Below are positions 54,104 to 64,000 of a stretch of DNA of 64,000 nucleotides, in pieces. The translations under genes and the position numbers were made by a program. Where the stretch lies: NCBI GenBank assembly GCA_006386115.1, contig VFIW01000018.1:580466-644465 (forward strand), read 5' to 3'. This DNA is from Globisporangium splendens. Taxonomy: Eukaryota; Oomycota; Peronosporomycetes; Pythiales; Pythiaceae. The notes under the pieces are model-generated. The model did not search any database and was not told where the DNA came from. It saw nothing but the letters and a program-made list of their open reading frames with translations. Each line of letters starts with the position of its first letter. Within the stretch, counting starts at the first letter, position 1.

Positions 54104-56398
54104 ATGGCTTTTCCCGGGCTGAAGTACGCTTCATCTGGTCTGCTTGCCGCACTGCGTGCCGGCTCCCGTCTCGGGCGCCGCACGGGCAAGAAAGACAAGA
54201 ATTCCCCTACACCACCGTCCGTCGCCGCGCAAGAAGCGGCGGACGCGACCGGATCTCCGGTCGCTTCGCTGGCGCCGCTGACCGAAATCATCGGCAGCTA
54301 TCTCGACAAGAACGATGTTGAGCGCGTGCGCGAAGCCTATCGCTTCGCGGACCAGGCGCATCTTGGGCAATTCCGCGCCAGCGGTTCGCCCTACATCTCT
54401 CATCCCATCGCCGTCACCGAAATCTGCGCAGGCTGGAAGCTCGACGTCAACGCGCTGTCTGCCGCCCTGCTGCACGACGTGATGGAAGACCAGGGCATCG
54501 CCAAGCACGAACTGGCCGAGAAATTCGGGCCGGAAGTCGCAGAGCTGGTCGATGGCCTGTCCAAGCTTGATCGCCTGGATTTCGCCACCAAGGCCGAGCA
54601 ACAGGCAGAGAGCTTCCGGAAAATGCTGTTGGCGATGGCGCGCGACGTGCGCGTCATCCTCATCAAGCTGGCCGACCGCCTGCACAACATGCGCACGCTG
54701 GACGCGGTCAATCCCGAAAAGCGCCGCCGCATCGCGCGCGAAACGCTGGATATCTATGCGCCCATCGCGCATCGGCTTGGCCTGAATCTGCTGTTCCGCG
54801 AGCTGCAGGACCTGTGTTTTGCCGCGATGTACCCGAATCGCTACCAGGTGCTGTACAAGGCAGTCCTGGCGGCGCGCGGCAACCGCCGCGAGGTCATCAC
54901 CAAGATCGCCGATTCCGTGCGCGCCGCCCTGCCGGCCGCCGGGATCGAAGCCGAGGTCAGCGGCCGCGAGAAGACCCTGTTTGGCATCTACCGCAAGATG
55001 GTCGACCAGAAGAAGTCTTTCTCGGACGTGCTGGACATCTACGGGTTCCGCATCGTGGTCCATACGCTGCCCGAGTGCTATCTGGCGCTGGGCACCCTGC
55101 ATCAGCTGTTCCGCCCGGTGCCCGGCAAGTTCAAGGACTACATCGCCATCCCCAAGGTGAACGGCTACCAGTCCCTGCACACGACGCTGGTCGGCCCCTA
55201 CGGCACCCCGGTCGAATTCCAGTTCCGCACGCGCGACATGCACCATGTCGCCGAGGAAGGCGTGGCATCCCACTGGCTGTACAAGGGCGCGGACCTGACG
55301 CTCAATGACCTGCAAAAGCGCACGCACCAGTGGCTGCAGTCGCTGCTGGACATCCAGAGCCAGACCGGCGATTCCGGCGAATTCCTCGAGCACGTCAAGG
55401 TCGATCTGTTCCCGGACGCCGTGTACGTGTTCACGCCCCGCGGCAAGATCATTTCCCTGCCCCGGGGCGCCACGCCCGTCGACTTTGCCTACGCCATCCA
55501 CACCGACATCGGCAACCAGGCGGTCGCGGCCAAGGTCAACGGCGAATTCGTGCCGCTGCGCACCGAACTGAGCAGCGGCGACACCGTCGAGATCGTCACG
55601 TCGCCAGCCTCGCGTCCCAATGCGCAATGGCTGAACTATGTGCGCACGGGCCGCGCGCGCTCGGAAATCCGCCACTACCTGCGCACGGTCAAGTACGAAG
55701 AGTCCGTGGCCTTCGGCGAACGGTTGCTGGCCCAGGCCATGCAGGAACTGCACATGCCGCTGCCCGCCACCGACGACCCCGGCTGGCAAAAGCTGGCGCG
55801 CAGCACCGGCGCCAGCTCGCGCGAGGAAATCCTGGCCGACATCGGCCTGGGCAAGCGGCTGGCCGCGGTGGTTGCCCGCCGCTTCGCGCCGGAACACCAG
55901 CTTGTCGCCACCACGGCGGCCGCGGTGGACGAACTGACCTCGGCACGCAGCGCTCCCATCCTGATCCAGGGCAACGAAGGCCAGGCGGTGCAACTTGCGC
56001 CTTGCTGCGGCCCGCTGCCGGGCGACCCGATCGTGGCCGGCATGCGCATGGGTCATGGGCTGGTGGTGCACACGGCCGATTGCCCCGTCGCGTTGCGCCA
56101 GCGCCTGCGCGAACCCGAGCGCTGGATCAACGTGGGTTGGGATGCGCAAACGGCCAAGCATCTGGCCACGCGCCTGGACATCGTCACCCGCAACGAACGC
56201 GGCGTGCTGGGCCGGCTGGCGGCGGAAGTCACCGCGGCCGATGCCAACATCGTGCATGTCACGATGCACGACGACGCCGTCGCCACCGTGTCGCTGCACT
56301 TGACCATCCAGGTCGACAGCCGCAAGCACCTGGCGCAGGTCATCCGAGCCATCCGGCACGTGCCGCAAGTGCAGAAGATCGTCCGCGTGAAGGGTTGA
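54104..56398 (+). CDS. spoT: Bifunctional (p)ppGpp synthetase/hydrolase SpoT
   Basis: 764 residues from ATG 54104, with a G-rich stretch just upstream; the open frame reaches back into rpoZ but that start would overlap it. An HD hydrolase domain (about residues 95-200) shows SHPIAV and LLHDVMEDQG, intact for hydrolysis. The synthetase domain (about 290-400) includes DIYGFRIVV and VNGYQSLHTTLVGPYG. TGS (FTPRGKIISLPRGATPVDFA), a zinc-finger-like CCGPLPGD stretch and a C-terminal ACT domain follow. It sets the alarmone level in response to starvation. All motifs and length (about 700-780) fit. Confidence 0.95.
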   Translation: MAFPGLKYASSGLLAALRAGSRLGRRTGKKDKNSPTPPSVAAQEAADATGSPVASLAPLTEIIGSYLDKNDVERVREAYRFADQAHLGQFRASGSPYISHPIAVTEICAGWKLDVNALSAALLHDVMEDQGIAKHELAEKFGPEVAELVDGLSKLDRLDFATKAEQQAESFRKMLLAMARDVRVILIKLADRLHNMRTLDAVNPEKRRRIARETLDIYAPIAHRLGLNLLFRELQDLCFAAMYPNRYQVLYKAVLAARGNRREVITKIADSVRAALPAAGIEAEVSGREKTLFGIYRKMVDQKKSFSDVLDIYGFRIVVHTLPECYLALGTLHQLFRPVPGKFKDYIAIPKVNGYQSLHTTLVGPYGTPVEFQFRTRDMHHVAEEGVASHWLYKGADLTLNDLQKRTHQWLQSLLDIQSQTGDSGEFLEHVKVDLFPDAVYVFTPRGKIISLPRGATPVDFAYAIHTDIGNQAVAAKVNGEFVPLRTELSSGDTVEIVTSPASRPNAQWLNYVRTGRARSEIRHYLRTVKYEESVAFGERLLAQAMQELHMPLPATDDPGWQKLARSTGASSREEILADIGLGKRLAAVVARRFAPEHQLVATTAAAVDELTSARSAPILIQGNEGQAVQLAPCCGPLPGDPIVAGMRMGHGLVVHTADCPVALRQRLREPERWINVGWDAQTAKHLATRLDIVTRNERGVLGRLAAEVTAADANIVHVTMHDDAVATVSLHLTIQVDSRKHLAQVIRAIRHVPQVQKIVRVKG

Positions 56399-56413
56399 CG
56401 CGTGACCCCAAGA

Positions 56414-56448
56414 AAAAAGGCGTCCGGCCACAAACCGGACGCCTTTTT
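56414..56448. terminator. Bidirectional intrinsic terminator
   Basis: A 14-bp perfect stem (arms AAAAAGGCGTCCGG, loop of seven) with A's on the left and T's on the right serves both the spoT transcript and the convergent ABC transporter operon, whose stop codons lie on either side. Confidence 0.9.
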
Positions 56449-56452
56449 CTTT

Positions 56453-57181
56453 TCAGGTCACGTGCTGCAGGAAGTCTTTCAGACGCTGGCTGGGCGGATT
56501 GCTCAGCAATTCTTCCGGCGGTCCGTCGTGCGCGATCTTGCCTGCGTCGATGAAGATCAGCCGGCTGCCGACCTTGCGCGCGAATTCCATCTCGTGCGTG
56601 ACGACCACCATCGTCATGCCCTCCTCGGCCAGATCGCGCATGACCTTGAGCACCTCGTGGCGCAGCTCGGGGTCCAGCGCGGACGTGGGCTCATCGAACA
56701 GCATCAGCTTGGGCATGATGGCCAGCGCGCGGGCGATGGCCACGCGCTGCTGCTGCCCGCCTGAGAGTTCGGCCGGATAGTGCTTCATGCGTTCGGCCAG
56801 GCCCACCTTGGCCAACAGGCTCTCGGCCAGCTCGCGCGCCTCGGCGCGGCTCTGGCCGCGGGTATGGATGGGTCCGAACATGACGTTTTCCAGCGCCGTC
56901 ATCTGCGGGAACAGATTGAACTGCTGGAATACCATGCCGGCTTCGCGCCGGATCTCGCGCACCGTCGCCGCATCGCCCTTCACACTGAGACCATCCACCA
57001 GCAGATCGCCGTCGTTGATCGTCTCCAGCACGTTGATGCAGCGCAGGAAAGTGGACTTGCCCGACCCGGAGGGCCCGACCACCACCACGACCTCTCCGGC
57101 ATCGATGTTGAGCGAGATGTCGTTCAGCACCGTCGAGTCGCCAAAGCGCTTGGTGACGTTATGAAATTCAACCATGCTCAT
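56453..57181 (-). CDS. Polar amino-acid ABC transporter, ATP-binding protein (GlnQ-like)
   Basis: 242 residues. Walker [10 protein letters not shown], the Q-loop VFQQFNLFP, signature [15 protein letters not shown], Walker [12 protein letters not shown] and the switch His in VTHEM are all present. ATG 57181 overlaps the permease stop by four bases (ATGA), which indicates translational coupling; MVEFHN at 57175 is the other possible start. It powers uptake by the permease encoded just upstream. Confidence 0.93.
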   Translation of the reverse strand: MSMVEFHNVTKRFGDSTVLNDISLNIDAGEVVVVVGPSGSGKSTFLRCINVLETINDGDLLVDGLSVKGDAATVREIRREAGMVFQQFNLFPQMTALENVMFGPIHTRGQSRAEARELAESLLAKVGLAERMKHYPAELSGGQQQRVAIARALAIMPKLMLFDEPTSALDPELRHEVLKVMRDLAEEGMTMVVVTHEMEFARKVGSRLIFIDAGKIAHDGPPEELLSNPPSQRLKDFLQHVT

Positions 57182-57834
57182 ATGATGCGCATCCTCTTTT
57201 CGACCAGATGCAGGGTCAACGCCATCAAGCCCGTGAGGATCAGGTAGATGATCGCCACCGCGGACCAAATTTCGACCGCCCGGAAATTGCTGGCCATGAT
57301 TTCCTGCCCTTGCCGGGTCAGCTCCGCCACGCCGATCACGATGAACAGCGAAGAATCCTTCAGGCTGATGATGCACTGGTTGCCCAGCGGCGGAATCATG
57401 CGCCGGAAGGCGACCGGCCCGATGATGTGCAGCAGGATCTTGTAAAAGGGCAGGCCCATTGCCTGCCCTGCTTCCTTCAGTCCCTTGTGGACCGACAGCA
57501 GCGATCCGCGCACGATTTCCGAGATGTACGCCCCCGAGTTGATGATGAGGGTGGCGATCGCCGCGAATTCGGCGTCCACCCGGATGTCCGCCAACAGCGG
57601 CAGCGCAAAGTAGATGAACATGACCTGCACCACGATCGGCGTGCCGCGGATGACCGCGACGTACACCTGCGTGATGCCCGAGAGCACCGCGTTTCCGTAG
57701 GCCCGCGTCACGCCCGAAAGCGCGCCGAGCAGGAAACCGCCCGCCAGGCCCCAGAAGGTGATCTTGATGGTCATGAGCGTACCCGTCAGCAGATTGGGTA
57801 ACGCGTCCTCGATGACAGCCCAGTCAAACTCCAC
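57178..57834 (-). CDS. Polar amino-acid ABC transporter, permease (GlnP/HisM-like)
   Basis: 218 residues with about five membrane helices: [20 protein letters not shown] at the start, [20 protein letters not shown] (the typical RGTP motif), and the EAA loop [20 protein letters not shown], which contacts the ATPase. It forms the inner-membrane channel with the following ATPase and receives substrate from the binding protein encoded 134 bases upstream on the same strand. Confidence 0.92.
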   Translation of the reverse strand: MEFDWAVIEDALPNLLTGTLMTIKITFWGLAGGFLLGALSGVTRAYGNAVLSGITQVYVAVIRGTPIVVQVMFIYFALPLLADIRVDAEFAAIATLIINSGAYISEIVRGSLLSVHKGLKEAGQAMGLPFYKILLHIIGPVAFRRMIPPLGNQCIISLKDSSLFIVIGVAELTRQGQEIMASNFRAVEIWSAVAIIYLILTGLMALTLHLVEKRMRII

Positions 57835-57885
57835 GATCTTCCCCCAATGGCGCGCGCGGGCGCGCCCACATCATGGCGGACGCGC

Positions 57886-57926
57886 CCGCGGCAAGGGTGG
57901 CGGCTGTCGCCGCGCCCTTGCCGCGG
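57886..57926 (-). promoter_or_regulatory. Stable hairpin between binding-protein and permease genes
   Basis: A perfect 12-bp stem (arms CCGCGGCAAGGG and CCCTTGCCGCGG, loop of 17 that may pair inside) sits in the gap after the binding-protein gene. It has no T-run, so it is more likely to stabilise the upstream mRNA or reduce read-through than to terminate. Such hairpins are known after binding-protein genes of ABC operons, where the binding protein is made in excess. Confidence 0.5.
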
Positions 57927-57968
57927 TTCAGGCGGCGCGTCCGTAGAAAATGCCGCTTGCCGCGCCGG

Positions 57969-58721
57969 TCAGGGCTTCTTGCCGAACCACTTGGTGTAGA
58001 TCTTGTCGTACTCGCCGTTGGCCTTCAGCGTGGCGAGCGCCTTGTTGACCTCGGGCACCAGTTCGCTGCCCTTGGGGAACGCAATGCCGTAGAAGTCGCC
58101 GCTCTTGACCGAGCCGACCACCTTCACGCGGCCCTTGCCCGCGGTATTGGCGTAATACTGGACGTTGGGCGTATCGTGCACGGCGGCGTCCACGCGGCCG
58201 GTTGCCAGTTCGAGATAGGCGTTGTCGATGTTCGGGAACAGCTTGAGCTTGGCATCGGGCACCTGCGCCTTCAGGAAGTCCACCGTCGCCGTGCCGGTCT
58301 TGACCGCAACGGTCTTGCCGGACAGGGACTTGGCGTCGTTGATGTCGGTATTCTTTTCGCCGACCAGGATGGCCAGACCGCTTTCGTAGTAGGGATCCGA
58401 GAAGTCGATGACCTTCTTGCGATCGTCGCGTATCGTGATACCGGCCAGCGCGGCGTCGATGTTCTTCGTTTGCAGGCCGGGAATGATGCCGGCGAAGTCC
58501 ATCGGCTGCAGCTTGTACTTGAGGTTGAGTTCCTTCGCGATGGCCGCCCACAGGTCCACGTCGAACCCGACGTAAGTGTTGCCCTGCTTGAATTCGAACG
58601 GCACGAAAGCGGTATCGGTGGCCACCACCAATTCCTTGCCCTGGGCCTGGACGGCGGAAGTGGCGCCGAACAGGGTCAGGGACAGGCCCACCATTGCGGC
58701 GGCGACTTTACGTTTGATCAT
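57969..58721 (-). CDS. Polar amino-acid ABC transporter, periplasmic binding protein (GlnH-like)
   Basis: 250 residues; ATG 58721 follows AGGAGAG at proper distance. A 26-residue signal peptide ([24 protein letters not shown], ending AVQA) leads to the type 2 periplasmic fold: [35 protein letters not shown], then [20 protein letters not shown]. These residues match glutamine/arginine binding proteins; the precise ligand is not readable. First gene of the three-gene operon. Confidence 0.92.
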   Translation of the reverse strand: MIKRKVAAAMVGLSLTLFGATSAVQAQGKELVVATDTAFVPFEFKQGNTYVGFDVDLWAAIAKELNLKYKLQPMDFAGIIPGLQTKNIDAALAGITIRDDRKKVIDFSDPYYESGLAILVGEKNTDINDAKSLSGKTVAVKTGTATVDFLKAQVPDAKLKLFPNIDNAYLELATGRVDAAVHDTPNVQYYANTAGKGRVKVVGSVKSGDFYGIAFPKGSELVPEVNKALATLKANGEYDKIYTKWFGKKP

Positions 58722-58889
58722 GAAACTCTCCTCTTGGGGAGCGCAGGGCACCCCGGGCTTGTTGTAAGGGCATGATTCCTGGGTCGCGCCGGGATCGCCA
58801 GCGCAACTTACCGACGATCTTAACGCAACAATCCACGCCCCGGCGGGTGGCGGACCCCTTACAATCCGCGAGACATCCGGAGGTTTTCG

Positions 58890-59924
58890 ATGGCCTACAA
58901 GTATGTGCGCATCGCTGGAAACCGCCGCCAGGTCGGCCTGGCGCTGGGCAAGCTGGCCCGCCCCATCATGGGGACCTATCTGGACCAGAGCGGCACCTGG
59001 AGCGCCCTGCGCCCGTGGCGCGGCCACCCGTTCGTCGATGACCTGGCCCAACAGGCGCAGGCCGCCATGCCGCAGATCTGGGAAGAACTTGAAGGCCTGG
59101 CCGAAGGCTTGCGCATGCCGGTCAGCGACGTGCTGCTATGGCATTGCCGGGGCGATCTGCTGCACAGCACCACGGATGGCTGCACGTCGGTCGCCATGCG
59201 GGCGGCAGACGGATCGCGCTGGATCGGCCACAACGAGGACGGCGATCCCTTTCTGTATGGCCGCTGCCACCTGGTGGATGTCGCGCTGGACGATGCGCCC
59301 GGCTATCTGAGCTTCTATTACCCGGGCTCTCTGCCCGGCCACACCTTTGCCGCCAACCGCGCGGGCCTGGTGCAAACCATCAACAACCTGCGTACCCGGC
59401 AGCGGCATGCGGGCGTGCCGCGCATGTTCCTGGCGCGAGCCGTCCTGGACTGCACGACGCTGGACGAGGCCGTGACGCTATTGCGCGAGCAGCCCCACGC
59501 GGGCGGATTTCATCATCTGTTGGGCGCGGCGGGAGATGCGCGCGTGCTCAGCGCCGAGGTGACGCCGGGATCGGTGTCCATCCAGGAAGTCGGCCGGCGC
59601 TACGGCCATGCCAATCACATGGTGCACGCCGCCACGCGTGGCCAGGCGCAGCTCGTGACCGACTCGTCGCGGGCGCGGCAGAACCGGATCGAAGGCCTGG
59701 TGGATGGGTGGTTGCCGGAATCGACCCACGCCGACATGCTTGCCGCCCTGCTCGATACCCAGGGCCATTTGCCGATCCTGCGCACGGCAAAGGACGACCC
59801 CGACGACGAGAACACGCTGGCCACTGCGATGTTCGAAATCACCGATGAGGCCGTCGTCCTGCGTGTTTACGACCGCAAGGCGCGCGCGGATATCGCGCTG
59901 GACGTGATGTCCGATCCCGAATGA
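58890..59924 (+). CDS. C45-family acyltransferase/peptidase (acyl-CoA:6-APA acyltransferase-like)
   Basis: 344 residues starting 8 bases after [13 protein letters not shown] (about residue 96-103) carries the Cys that becomes the N-terminal nucleophile after self-cleavage in the C45/Ntn-hydrolase family, followed by [11 protein letters not shown] and [13 protein letters not shown], both typical. Members hydrolyse or transfer amide-linked acyl groups; substrates in proteobacteria are mostly unknown. It converges with the 5-oxoprolinase gene and diverges from the ABC operon. Confidence 0.82.
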   Translation: MAYKYVRIAGNRRQVGLALGKLARPIMGTYLDQSGTWSALRPWRGHPFVDDLAQQAQAAMPQIWEELEGLAEGLRMPVSDVLLWHCRGDLLHSTTDGCTSVAMRAADGSRWIGHNEDGDPFLYGRCHLVDVALDDAPGYLSFYYPGSLPGHTFAANRAGLVQTINNLRTRQRHAGVPRMFLARAVLDCTTLDEAVTLLREQPHAGGFHHLLGAAGDARVLSAEVTPGSVSIQEVGRRYGHANHMVHAATRGQAQLVTDSSRARQNRIEGLVDGWLPESTHADMLAALLDTQGHLPILRTAKDDPDDENTLATAMFEITDEAVVLRVYDRKARADIALDVMSDPE

Positions 59925-59949
59925 ACGGGACCGGACATCGCGGCGGGCA

Positions 59950-62900
59950 TTACTGCGCGCCGTAGCCGCCACCCCCCGGCGTTTCCACGACGAACACATC
60001 GCCCGGCCGCAGCTGCGCGCTGTCCTGGGGACCGAGTTCTTCGATGGTGCCATCCGCGCGTTCAACCGTATTGCGTCCCATGGCGCCCGGCTGGCCGCCG
60101 GCCAGGCCGAACGGCGCATAACGCCGGTTGTTCGACAGGATGGCCGCGGTCATGTCTTCCAGGAAGCGAATGCGGCGCACGCCGCCGTCGCCGCCCGGAT
60201 ACCGGCCCGCGCCGCCCGAGCCCTTGCGGATCTCGTAGGACTCCAGACGCACCGGGAATCGGAACTCCAGCACTTCCGGATCGGTCAGGCGCGAGTTGGT
60301 CATGTGCGCCTGCACCACCGACGTGCCGGCAAAGCCCTCGTCGTGCGGACCGGCCGCGTCGATACGGACCGGACCGGCGCCAGTGCCGCCCGAAATGGTC
60401 TCGTAGTACTGATGACGCGCATTGCCAAACGTGAAGTTGTTCATCGTGCCCTGGCTGGCGGCCAGCACCCCCAACGCCCCGTACAGCGCGTTGACGATGC
60501 ACATGGAGGTCTCCACGTTGCCCGCGACCACCGAAGCGGGCGGGTTCGGGCGCAGCATCGACCCTTCGGGCAGGATGATGGTCAGCGGCACGAGGCAGCC
60601 GTCGTTCAGCGGGATATCGTCATTGACCATCGTGCGGAACACATACAGCACCGCGGCCACGGCAATCGCACCGGGCGCGTTGAAGTTGTTGTCCAGCTGC
60701 GGCGACGTGCCCGTGAAATCCACCACGGCGCTGCGCGCCTCGGTATCCACACGCACCGCCACGCGGATGACCGCGCCGTTGTCCAGCGGGTACTCGTAGC
60801 TGCCGTCCTTGAGCACCGAGATCACGCGACGCACCGCCTCTTCGGCGTTGTCCTGCACGTGGCCCATGTAGGCGCGCACAACCTCCAGGCCGAAGTGATC
60901 ACACATGCGCAACAGCTCTTGCACGCCCTTTTCGTTGGCGGCGATCTGCGCGTGCATGTCGGCGATGTTCTGGTCCGGATTGCGCGCCGGCCAGCGGCCC
61001 GACCCCAGGATCTCGCGCGCGGCTTCTTCGCGGAACTCGCCGTTCTTGACGAGCTGGAAGTTCGTGAACAGCACGCCTTCGTCTTCGACCGTCTTGGAGT
61101 CCGGCGGCATGGAGCCCGGCGTGGTCCCGCCGATATCGGCATGGTGGCCGCGCGATCCCACGTAGAACAGGATCTCGCGCCCCGCCTTGTCAAACACCGG
61201 CGTGATCACCGTGACATCAGGCAGGTGCGTGCCGCCGTGGTACGGGTCGTTCACCACGTAAGCGTCGCCCGGCTGCATCTTGCCGGCGTTGGCGTTCATG
61301 ACCGTGCGCACCGATTCGCCCATGGAACCCAGATGCACGGGCATGTGCGGCGCGTTGGCGATCAAGCGCGCCTGCGCGTCGAAGATGGCGCAGGAGAAGT
61401 CCAGCCGCTCCTTGATGTTGACCGAGTACGCCGTGTTCTGCAGGCGGTAGCCCATCTGTTCGGCGATCGACATGAACAGGTTGTTGAACACTTCAAGCAT
61501 GACGGGGTCGGCCTGCGTGCCGACCTTGCGCTGCTCGGGACGCGCCTCGACGCGGCGGATCACGAAGTGATCCTGCGACGTCAGCTCGGCCTGCCAGCCC
61601 GGTTCCACGATCGTGGTCTGGTTGGGCTCGGAAATGATGGCCGGTCCCGCGACCACGTCGCCGCCAGCCATGTCTTCACGCACGTATAGCGGCGTATCGC
61701 GCCAGGCGCCCGCGCTGTACATGCTGACCACGCGGCGGGCCGCCAGCGCGCCTTCGCGGGTACGCGACGTGGCCGCTTCGCCCACGCGCTCGCCGCCACC
61801 CGTGGCCTCGACCGAAATGGTCTCGACCACCAGCTCGCGGTTGGGCATCAGGAACGAATAGCGCTGGCGATAGGCCGCCTCGAAATCGCTGCGCGCCTGC
61901 GCCAGATCCGAGAAGGCCACTTCCAGCGCGGTGTCGGTGCCGCGATACTTCAGGTGCAGGCGGCGCTGCACGGAGATGTCCGCCTCGGCCACATGCTGGC
62001 GGCGCAGTTCGCCGACCGCCTGGTCTGCCAGTACATCCAGTTCCGCTTTCAGTTCGCCCATCAGGGACGCGTCCAGCACCTTTTCGACGGTCTTCTGGCG
62101 CATGTCCGTCTGATCCGCCAGGCCCATGCCATAGGCCGACAGCACGCCGCCCAGCGGGTGCGCAAAGACGGTCGTCATGCCCAGCGCATCCGCGACCAGG
62201 CAGGCATGCTGCCCGCCCGCGCCGCCAAACACGGTCAGCGCGTATTCGGTCACATCGTGGCCGCGCTGCACCGAGATGCGCTTGATGGCTTCGGCCATGT
62301 TGCCCACCGCGATCTGCAGAAAGCCCTCGGCCAGCTGCTCCGGCGACATCTCGCGGCCGGTGGCGGCAAGCACGTCGGCGGCCATGGCGGAAAAGCGTTC
62401 GACCACGGCGTCGCGGTCCAGGGGCTCGTTTGCCTCGGGGCCAAACACGTTCGGGAAGAATTCGGGTTGAATCTTGCCCAGCAGCACGTTGCAGTCCGTG
62501 ACGGCCAGCGGGCCGCCGCGGCGATAGCACGCCGGGCCCGGATTGGCGCCCGCGGAATCGGGCCCGACGCGCAGTCGCGCGCCGTCAAAATGCAGGATGG
62601 AGCCGCCACCGGCCGCGACGGTGTGAATGCTCATCATGGGCGCGCGCATGCGCACGCCGGCCACCTGGGTTTCGAATTCGCGTTCGAACTCGCCCGCATA
62701 GTGCGACACATCGGTGGACGTGCCGCCCATGTCAAAGCCGATCACCTTCGGAAAGCCTGCGATTTCGCTGGTCCGAACCATGCCGACGATGCCGCCGGCC
62801 GGCCCGGACAGGATCGCGTCCTTGCCGCGGAAACGGTGGGCATCGGTCAGGCCGCCGCTGGACTGCATGAACATGAGACGGATGCCGGGCAGTTCGCCGG

Positions 62901-63573
62901 CCACCTGGTCCACGTAGCGCTTCAGGATGGGCGACAGATACGCGTCCACCACGGTCGTGTCGCCGCGCGAGACGAACTTGATCAACGGGCTGACCTCGTG
63001 CGACACGGACACCTGTGTGAATCCGATCTCGGCGGCGATGCGCGCGGCCTGCTGTTCGTGGCCGGTGGCGTGCCACGCGTGCATGAACACAATGGCCACC
63101 GCGCGGATCCCGCTGTCGAACGCAGCCTGCATGTCACGGCGAAGGCCGGCTTCGTCCAGCGGACGAATCACTTCGCCGTCGGCCGCCACGCGCTCGTCCG
63201 CCTCGACGACGGATTCGTACAGCATCTCGGGCAGCAGCACGTTGCGGTCAAAGAGCCGCGGGCGATTCTGGTAGGCGATGCGCAAGGCATCGCGGAATCC
63301 ACGCGTGGTGACCAGCAAGGTGCGCTCGCCCTTGCGCTCGAGCAGCGCATTGGTGGCCACCGTGGTGCCCATCTTCACGCACTCGACCTGATCGGCGGGC
63401 ACGGGCTGTCCGGGCGCGATGCCCAGGAGCTTGCGGATGCCGGCAACGGCCGCATCGCGGTATTGCTCGGGGTTTTCCGACAGCATCTTCGCCGTGGTGG
63501 TCGTGCCATCGGGGCGTCGCGCCACGATGTCGGTGAAGGTGCCCCCACGGTCAATCCAGAATTGCCACTTCAT
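59950..63573 (-). CDS. 5-oxoprolinase / hydantoinase A-B fusion
   Basis: 1207 residues; ATG 63573 follows GAGG, six bases away. The N-terminal half is a HyuA-type ATPase ([18 protein letters not shown] at the start, [37 protein letters not shown]). The C-terminal half is HyuB-like ([40 protein letters not shown]). This fused form is that of ATP-dependent 5-oxoprolinases, which open pyroglutamate to glutamate. A hydantoinase-like or acetone carboxylase-like substrate remains possible. The MarR-like gene just upstream on the same strand may regulate it. Confidence 0.9.
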   Translation of the reverse strand: MKWQFWIDRGGTFTDIVARRPDGTTTTAKMLSENPEQYRDAAVAGIRKLLGIAPGQPVPADQVECVKMGTTVATNALLERKGERTLLVTTRGFRDALRIAYQNRPRLFDRNVLLPEMLYESVVEADERVAADGEVIRPLDEAGLRRDMQAAFDSGIRAVAIVFMHAWHATGHEQQAARIAAEIGFTQVSVSHEVSPLIKFVSRGDTTVVDAYLSPILKRYVDQVAGELPGIRLMFMQSSGGLTDAHRFRGKDAILSGPAGGIVGMVRTSEIAGFPKVIGFDMGGTSTDVSHYAGEFEREFETQVAGVRMRAPMMSIHTVAAGGGSILHFDGARLRVGPDSAGANPGPACYRRGGPLAVTDCNVLLGKIQPEFFPNVFGPEANEPLDRDAVVERFSAMAADVLAATGREMSPEQLAEGFLQIAVGNMAEAIKRISVQRGHDVTEYALTVFGGAGGQHACLVADALGMTTVFAHPLGGVLSAYGMGLADQTDMRQKTVEKVLDASLMGELKAELDVLADQAVGELRRQHVAEADISVQRRLHLKYRGTDTALEVAFSDLAQARSDFEAAYRQRYSFLMPNRELVVETISVEATGGGERVGEAATSRTREGALAARRVVSMYSAGAWRDTPLYVREDMAGGDVVAGPAIISEPNQTTIVEPGWQAELTSQDHFVIRRVEARPEQRKVGTQADPVMLEVFNNLFMSIAEQMGYRLQNTAYSVNIKERLDFSCAIFDAQARLIANAPHMPVHLGSMGESVRTVMNANAGKMQPGDAYVVNDPYHGGTHLPDVTVITPVFDKAGREILFYVGSRGHHADIGGTTPGSMPPDSKTVEDEGVLFTNFQLVKNGEFREEAAREILGSGRWPARNPDQNIADMHAQIAANEKGVQELLRMCDHFGLEVVRAYMGHVQDNAEEAVRRVISVLKDGSYEYPLDNGAVIRVAVRVDTEARSAVVDFTGTSPQLDNNFNAPGAIAVAAVLYVFRTMVNDDIPLNDGCLVPLTIILPEGSMLRPNPPASVVAGNVETSMCIVNALYGALGVLAASQGTMNNFTFGNARHQYYETISGGTGAGPVRIDAAGPHDEGFAGTSVVQAHMTNSRLTDPEVLEFRFPVRLESYEIRKGSGGAGRYPGGDGGVRRIRFLEDMTAAILSNNRRYAPFGLAGGQPGAMGRNTVERADGTIEELGPQDSAQLRPGDVFVVETPGGGGYGAQ

Positions 63574-63661
63574 AGGTATCCTCGAAAACAAGAGACCGCC
63601 GCAGCGCGTTCGGCCGCGGTCGGGTTGCGGATGAATCGGGGCCCTGCCCCGGATGTTGGAT

Positions 63662-64000
63662 TCAGAGAGAGGTCGCGGCCCTGGCCGCCTGGTCATACAG
63701 GCCGGACAGCGCGCGCAGCGTGTGCGCCAGTTGCCGGCTGAATTCAAGACCGCCCCCGCCCGGGCCGTCCAGGCCGGCGGTCAGGCATTGCTCGCGGATT
63801 TCGCCATAGCGCTTGAGGATCGCCGCGCCCTCGGGGGTGACGCTGTAGAAGACTTCCTTGCTGCTGCGCTCGCCGCGCACCACGCCAAGACGTTCCAGCT
63901 TCTTGAGCGCATAGCTGACGATATGGGTGTCTTCGACATTGAGCGTGAAGCAGATATCGGCCAGCTTCTTCGGCCGCTCACGATGATAGACATGGTGGAA
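63662..64000 (-). CDS. MarR-type winged-helix regulator, N-terminus beyond the window
   Basis: The frame is open to the right edge and stops at 63662; about 112 residues are visible. The winged-helix DNA-binding part reads [10 protein letters not shown], then [20 protein letters not shown], then [13 protein letters not shown], as in MarR proteins, followed by a dimer-forming helix. The start codon and first helices lie outside. It sits 88 bases ahead of the 5-oxoprolinase gene on the same strand, so it may control that gene. Confidence 0.8.
   Translation of the reverse strand, partial: FHHVYHRERPKKLADICFTLNVEDTHIVSYALKKLERLGVVRGERSSKEVFYSVTPEGAAILKRYGEIREQCLTAGLDGPGGGGLEFSRQLAHTLRALSGLYDQAARAATSL

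Noticed and set aside
54131..56431. 766-codon minus-strand open frame opposite spoT
   Set aside because: Antisense of a clearly conserved gene, no domain, low-complexity Arg/Gln/His composition.
61954..63741. 595-codon plus-strand open frame opposite the 5-oxoprolinase gene
   Set aside because: Antisense frame of GC-rich DNA without motifs or ribosome binding site.
48535..64000. Horizontal transfer of a bacterial block into the oomycete genome
   Set aside because: Genes keep bacterial signals, operon overlap and housekeeping functions without introns or decay, and the permease is cut at the join; assembly chimera is simpler, though not proven.

Overview
The window joins two very different kinds of DNA. 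Positions 1 to about 48,534 look like the nuclear genome of an oomycete of the Phytophthora/Pythium type: compact genes on both strands, short GT-AG introns of roughly 60-150 nt, eukaryotic housekeeping genes (Sec22, eIF2-alpha, mitochondrial IF3, PAAF1-like, SLC35), a Crinkler-like gene, oomycete-style kinases, a LINE and many gene relics. From about 48,535 to the right end the sequence is GC-rich, intron-free and bacterial in layout, with Shine-Dalgarno sites, intrinsic terminators, a four-base operon overlap and the order gmk-rpoZ-spoT. Gene order and protein style suggest a betaproteobacterium near Achromobacter/Bordetella (inference). A bacterial amino-acid permease is cut off exactly at the join, so a chimeric contig or contamination is the simplest reading.

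Oomycete part, left to right: a PX-RING protein (1.5-2.5 kb); a membrane-anchored kinase-like protein with three exons (2.7-4.2); a WD40-TPR DCAF-like protein (4.6-6.9); relics of an acyltransferase gene (7.0-7.9); a PDZ/coiled-coil protein (7.9-9.8); a PAAF1-like WD40 protein (10-11.6); an SLC35-type transporter (11.7-13.3); a six-exon Sec22 SNARE (14.7-16.0); three paralogous HxxxDG acyltransferase genes (16.3-23.3), one with a nonsense codon and one lacking the motif histidine; an ankyrin-pseudokinase-kinase gene with a frameshift (23.7-27.4); an RBR-type E3 ligase (28.4-29.8); mitochondrial IF3 (30.3-31.2); eIF2-alpha (31.7-32.7); a five-exon SLC12-two-pore-channel fusion (33.3-37.7); a frameshifted Crinkler-like NTPase (37.8-39.1); a five-exon fusion of a FAR1-like zinc finger, an Ala/Gln repeat and a dCTP pyrophosphatase (39.5-41.5); a 5'-truncated LINE with a 17-bp target duplication (42.4-43.9); a relic made of broken copies of the ankyrin and RBR genes (44.0-45.7); and a coiled-coil protein (45.8-48.4).

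Bacterial part: truncated LysP-like permease; AMP nucleosidase; NlpC/P60 hydrolase; SDR oxidoreductase; gmk, rpoZ and spoT in one direction, linking GTP metabolism, RNA polymerase and the stringent response; a polar amino-acid ABC transporter (binding protein, permease, ATPase); a C45-type acyltransferase/peptidase; a fused 5-oxoprolinase; and a MarR-like regulator running off the right edge.

The most novel-looking items are the two domain fusions (SLC12 plus two-pore channel, FAR1 finger plus dCTP pyrophosphatase) and the ankyrin gene with JAK-like pseudokinase-kinase order. Exon borders were placed by eye from splice signals, phase and remembered family sequences, not by alignment or transcript data.
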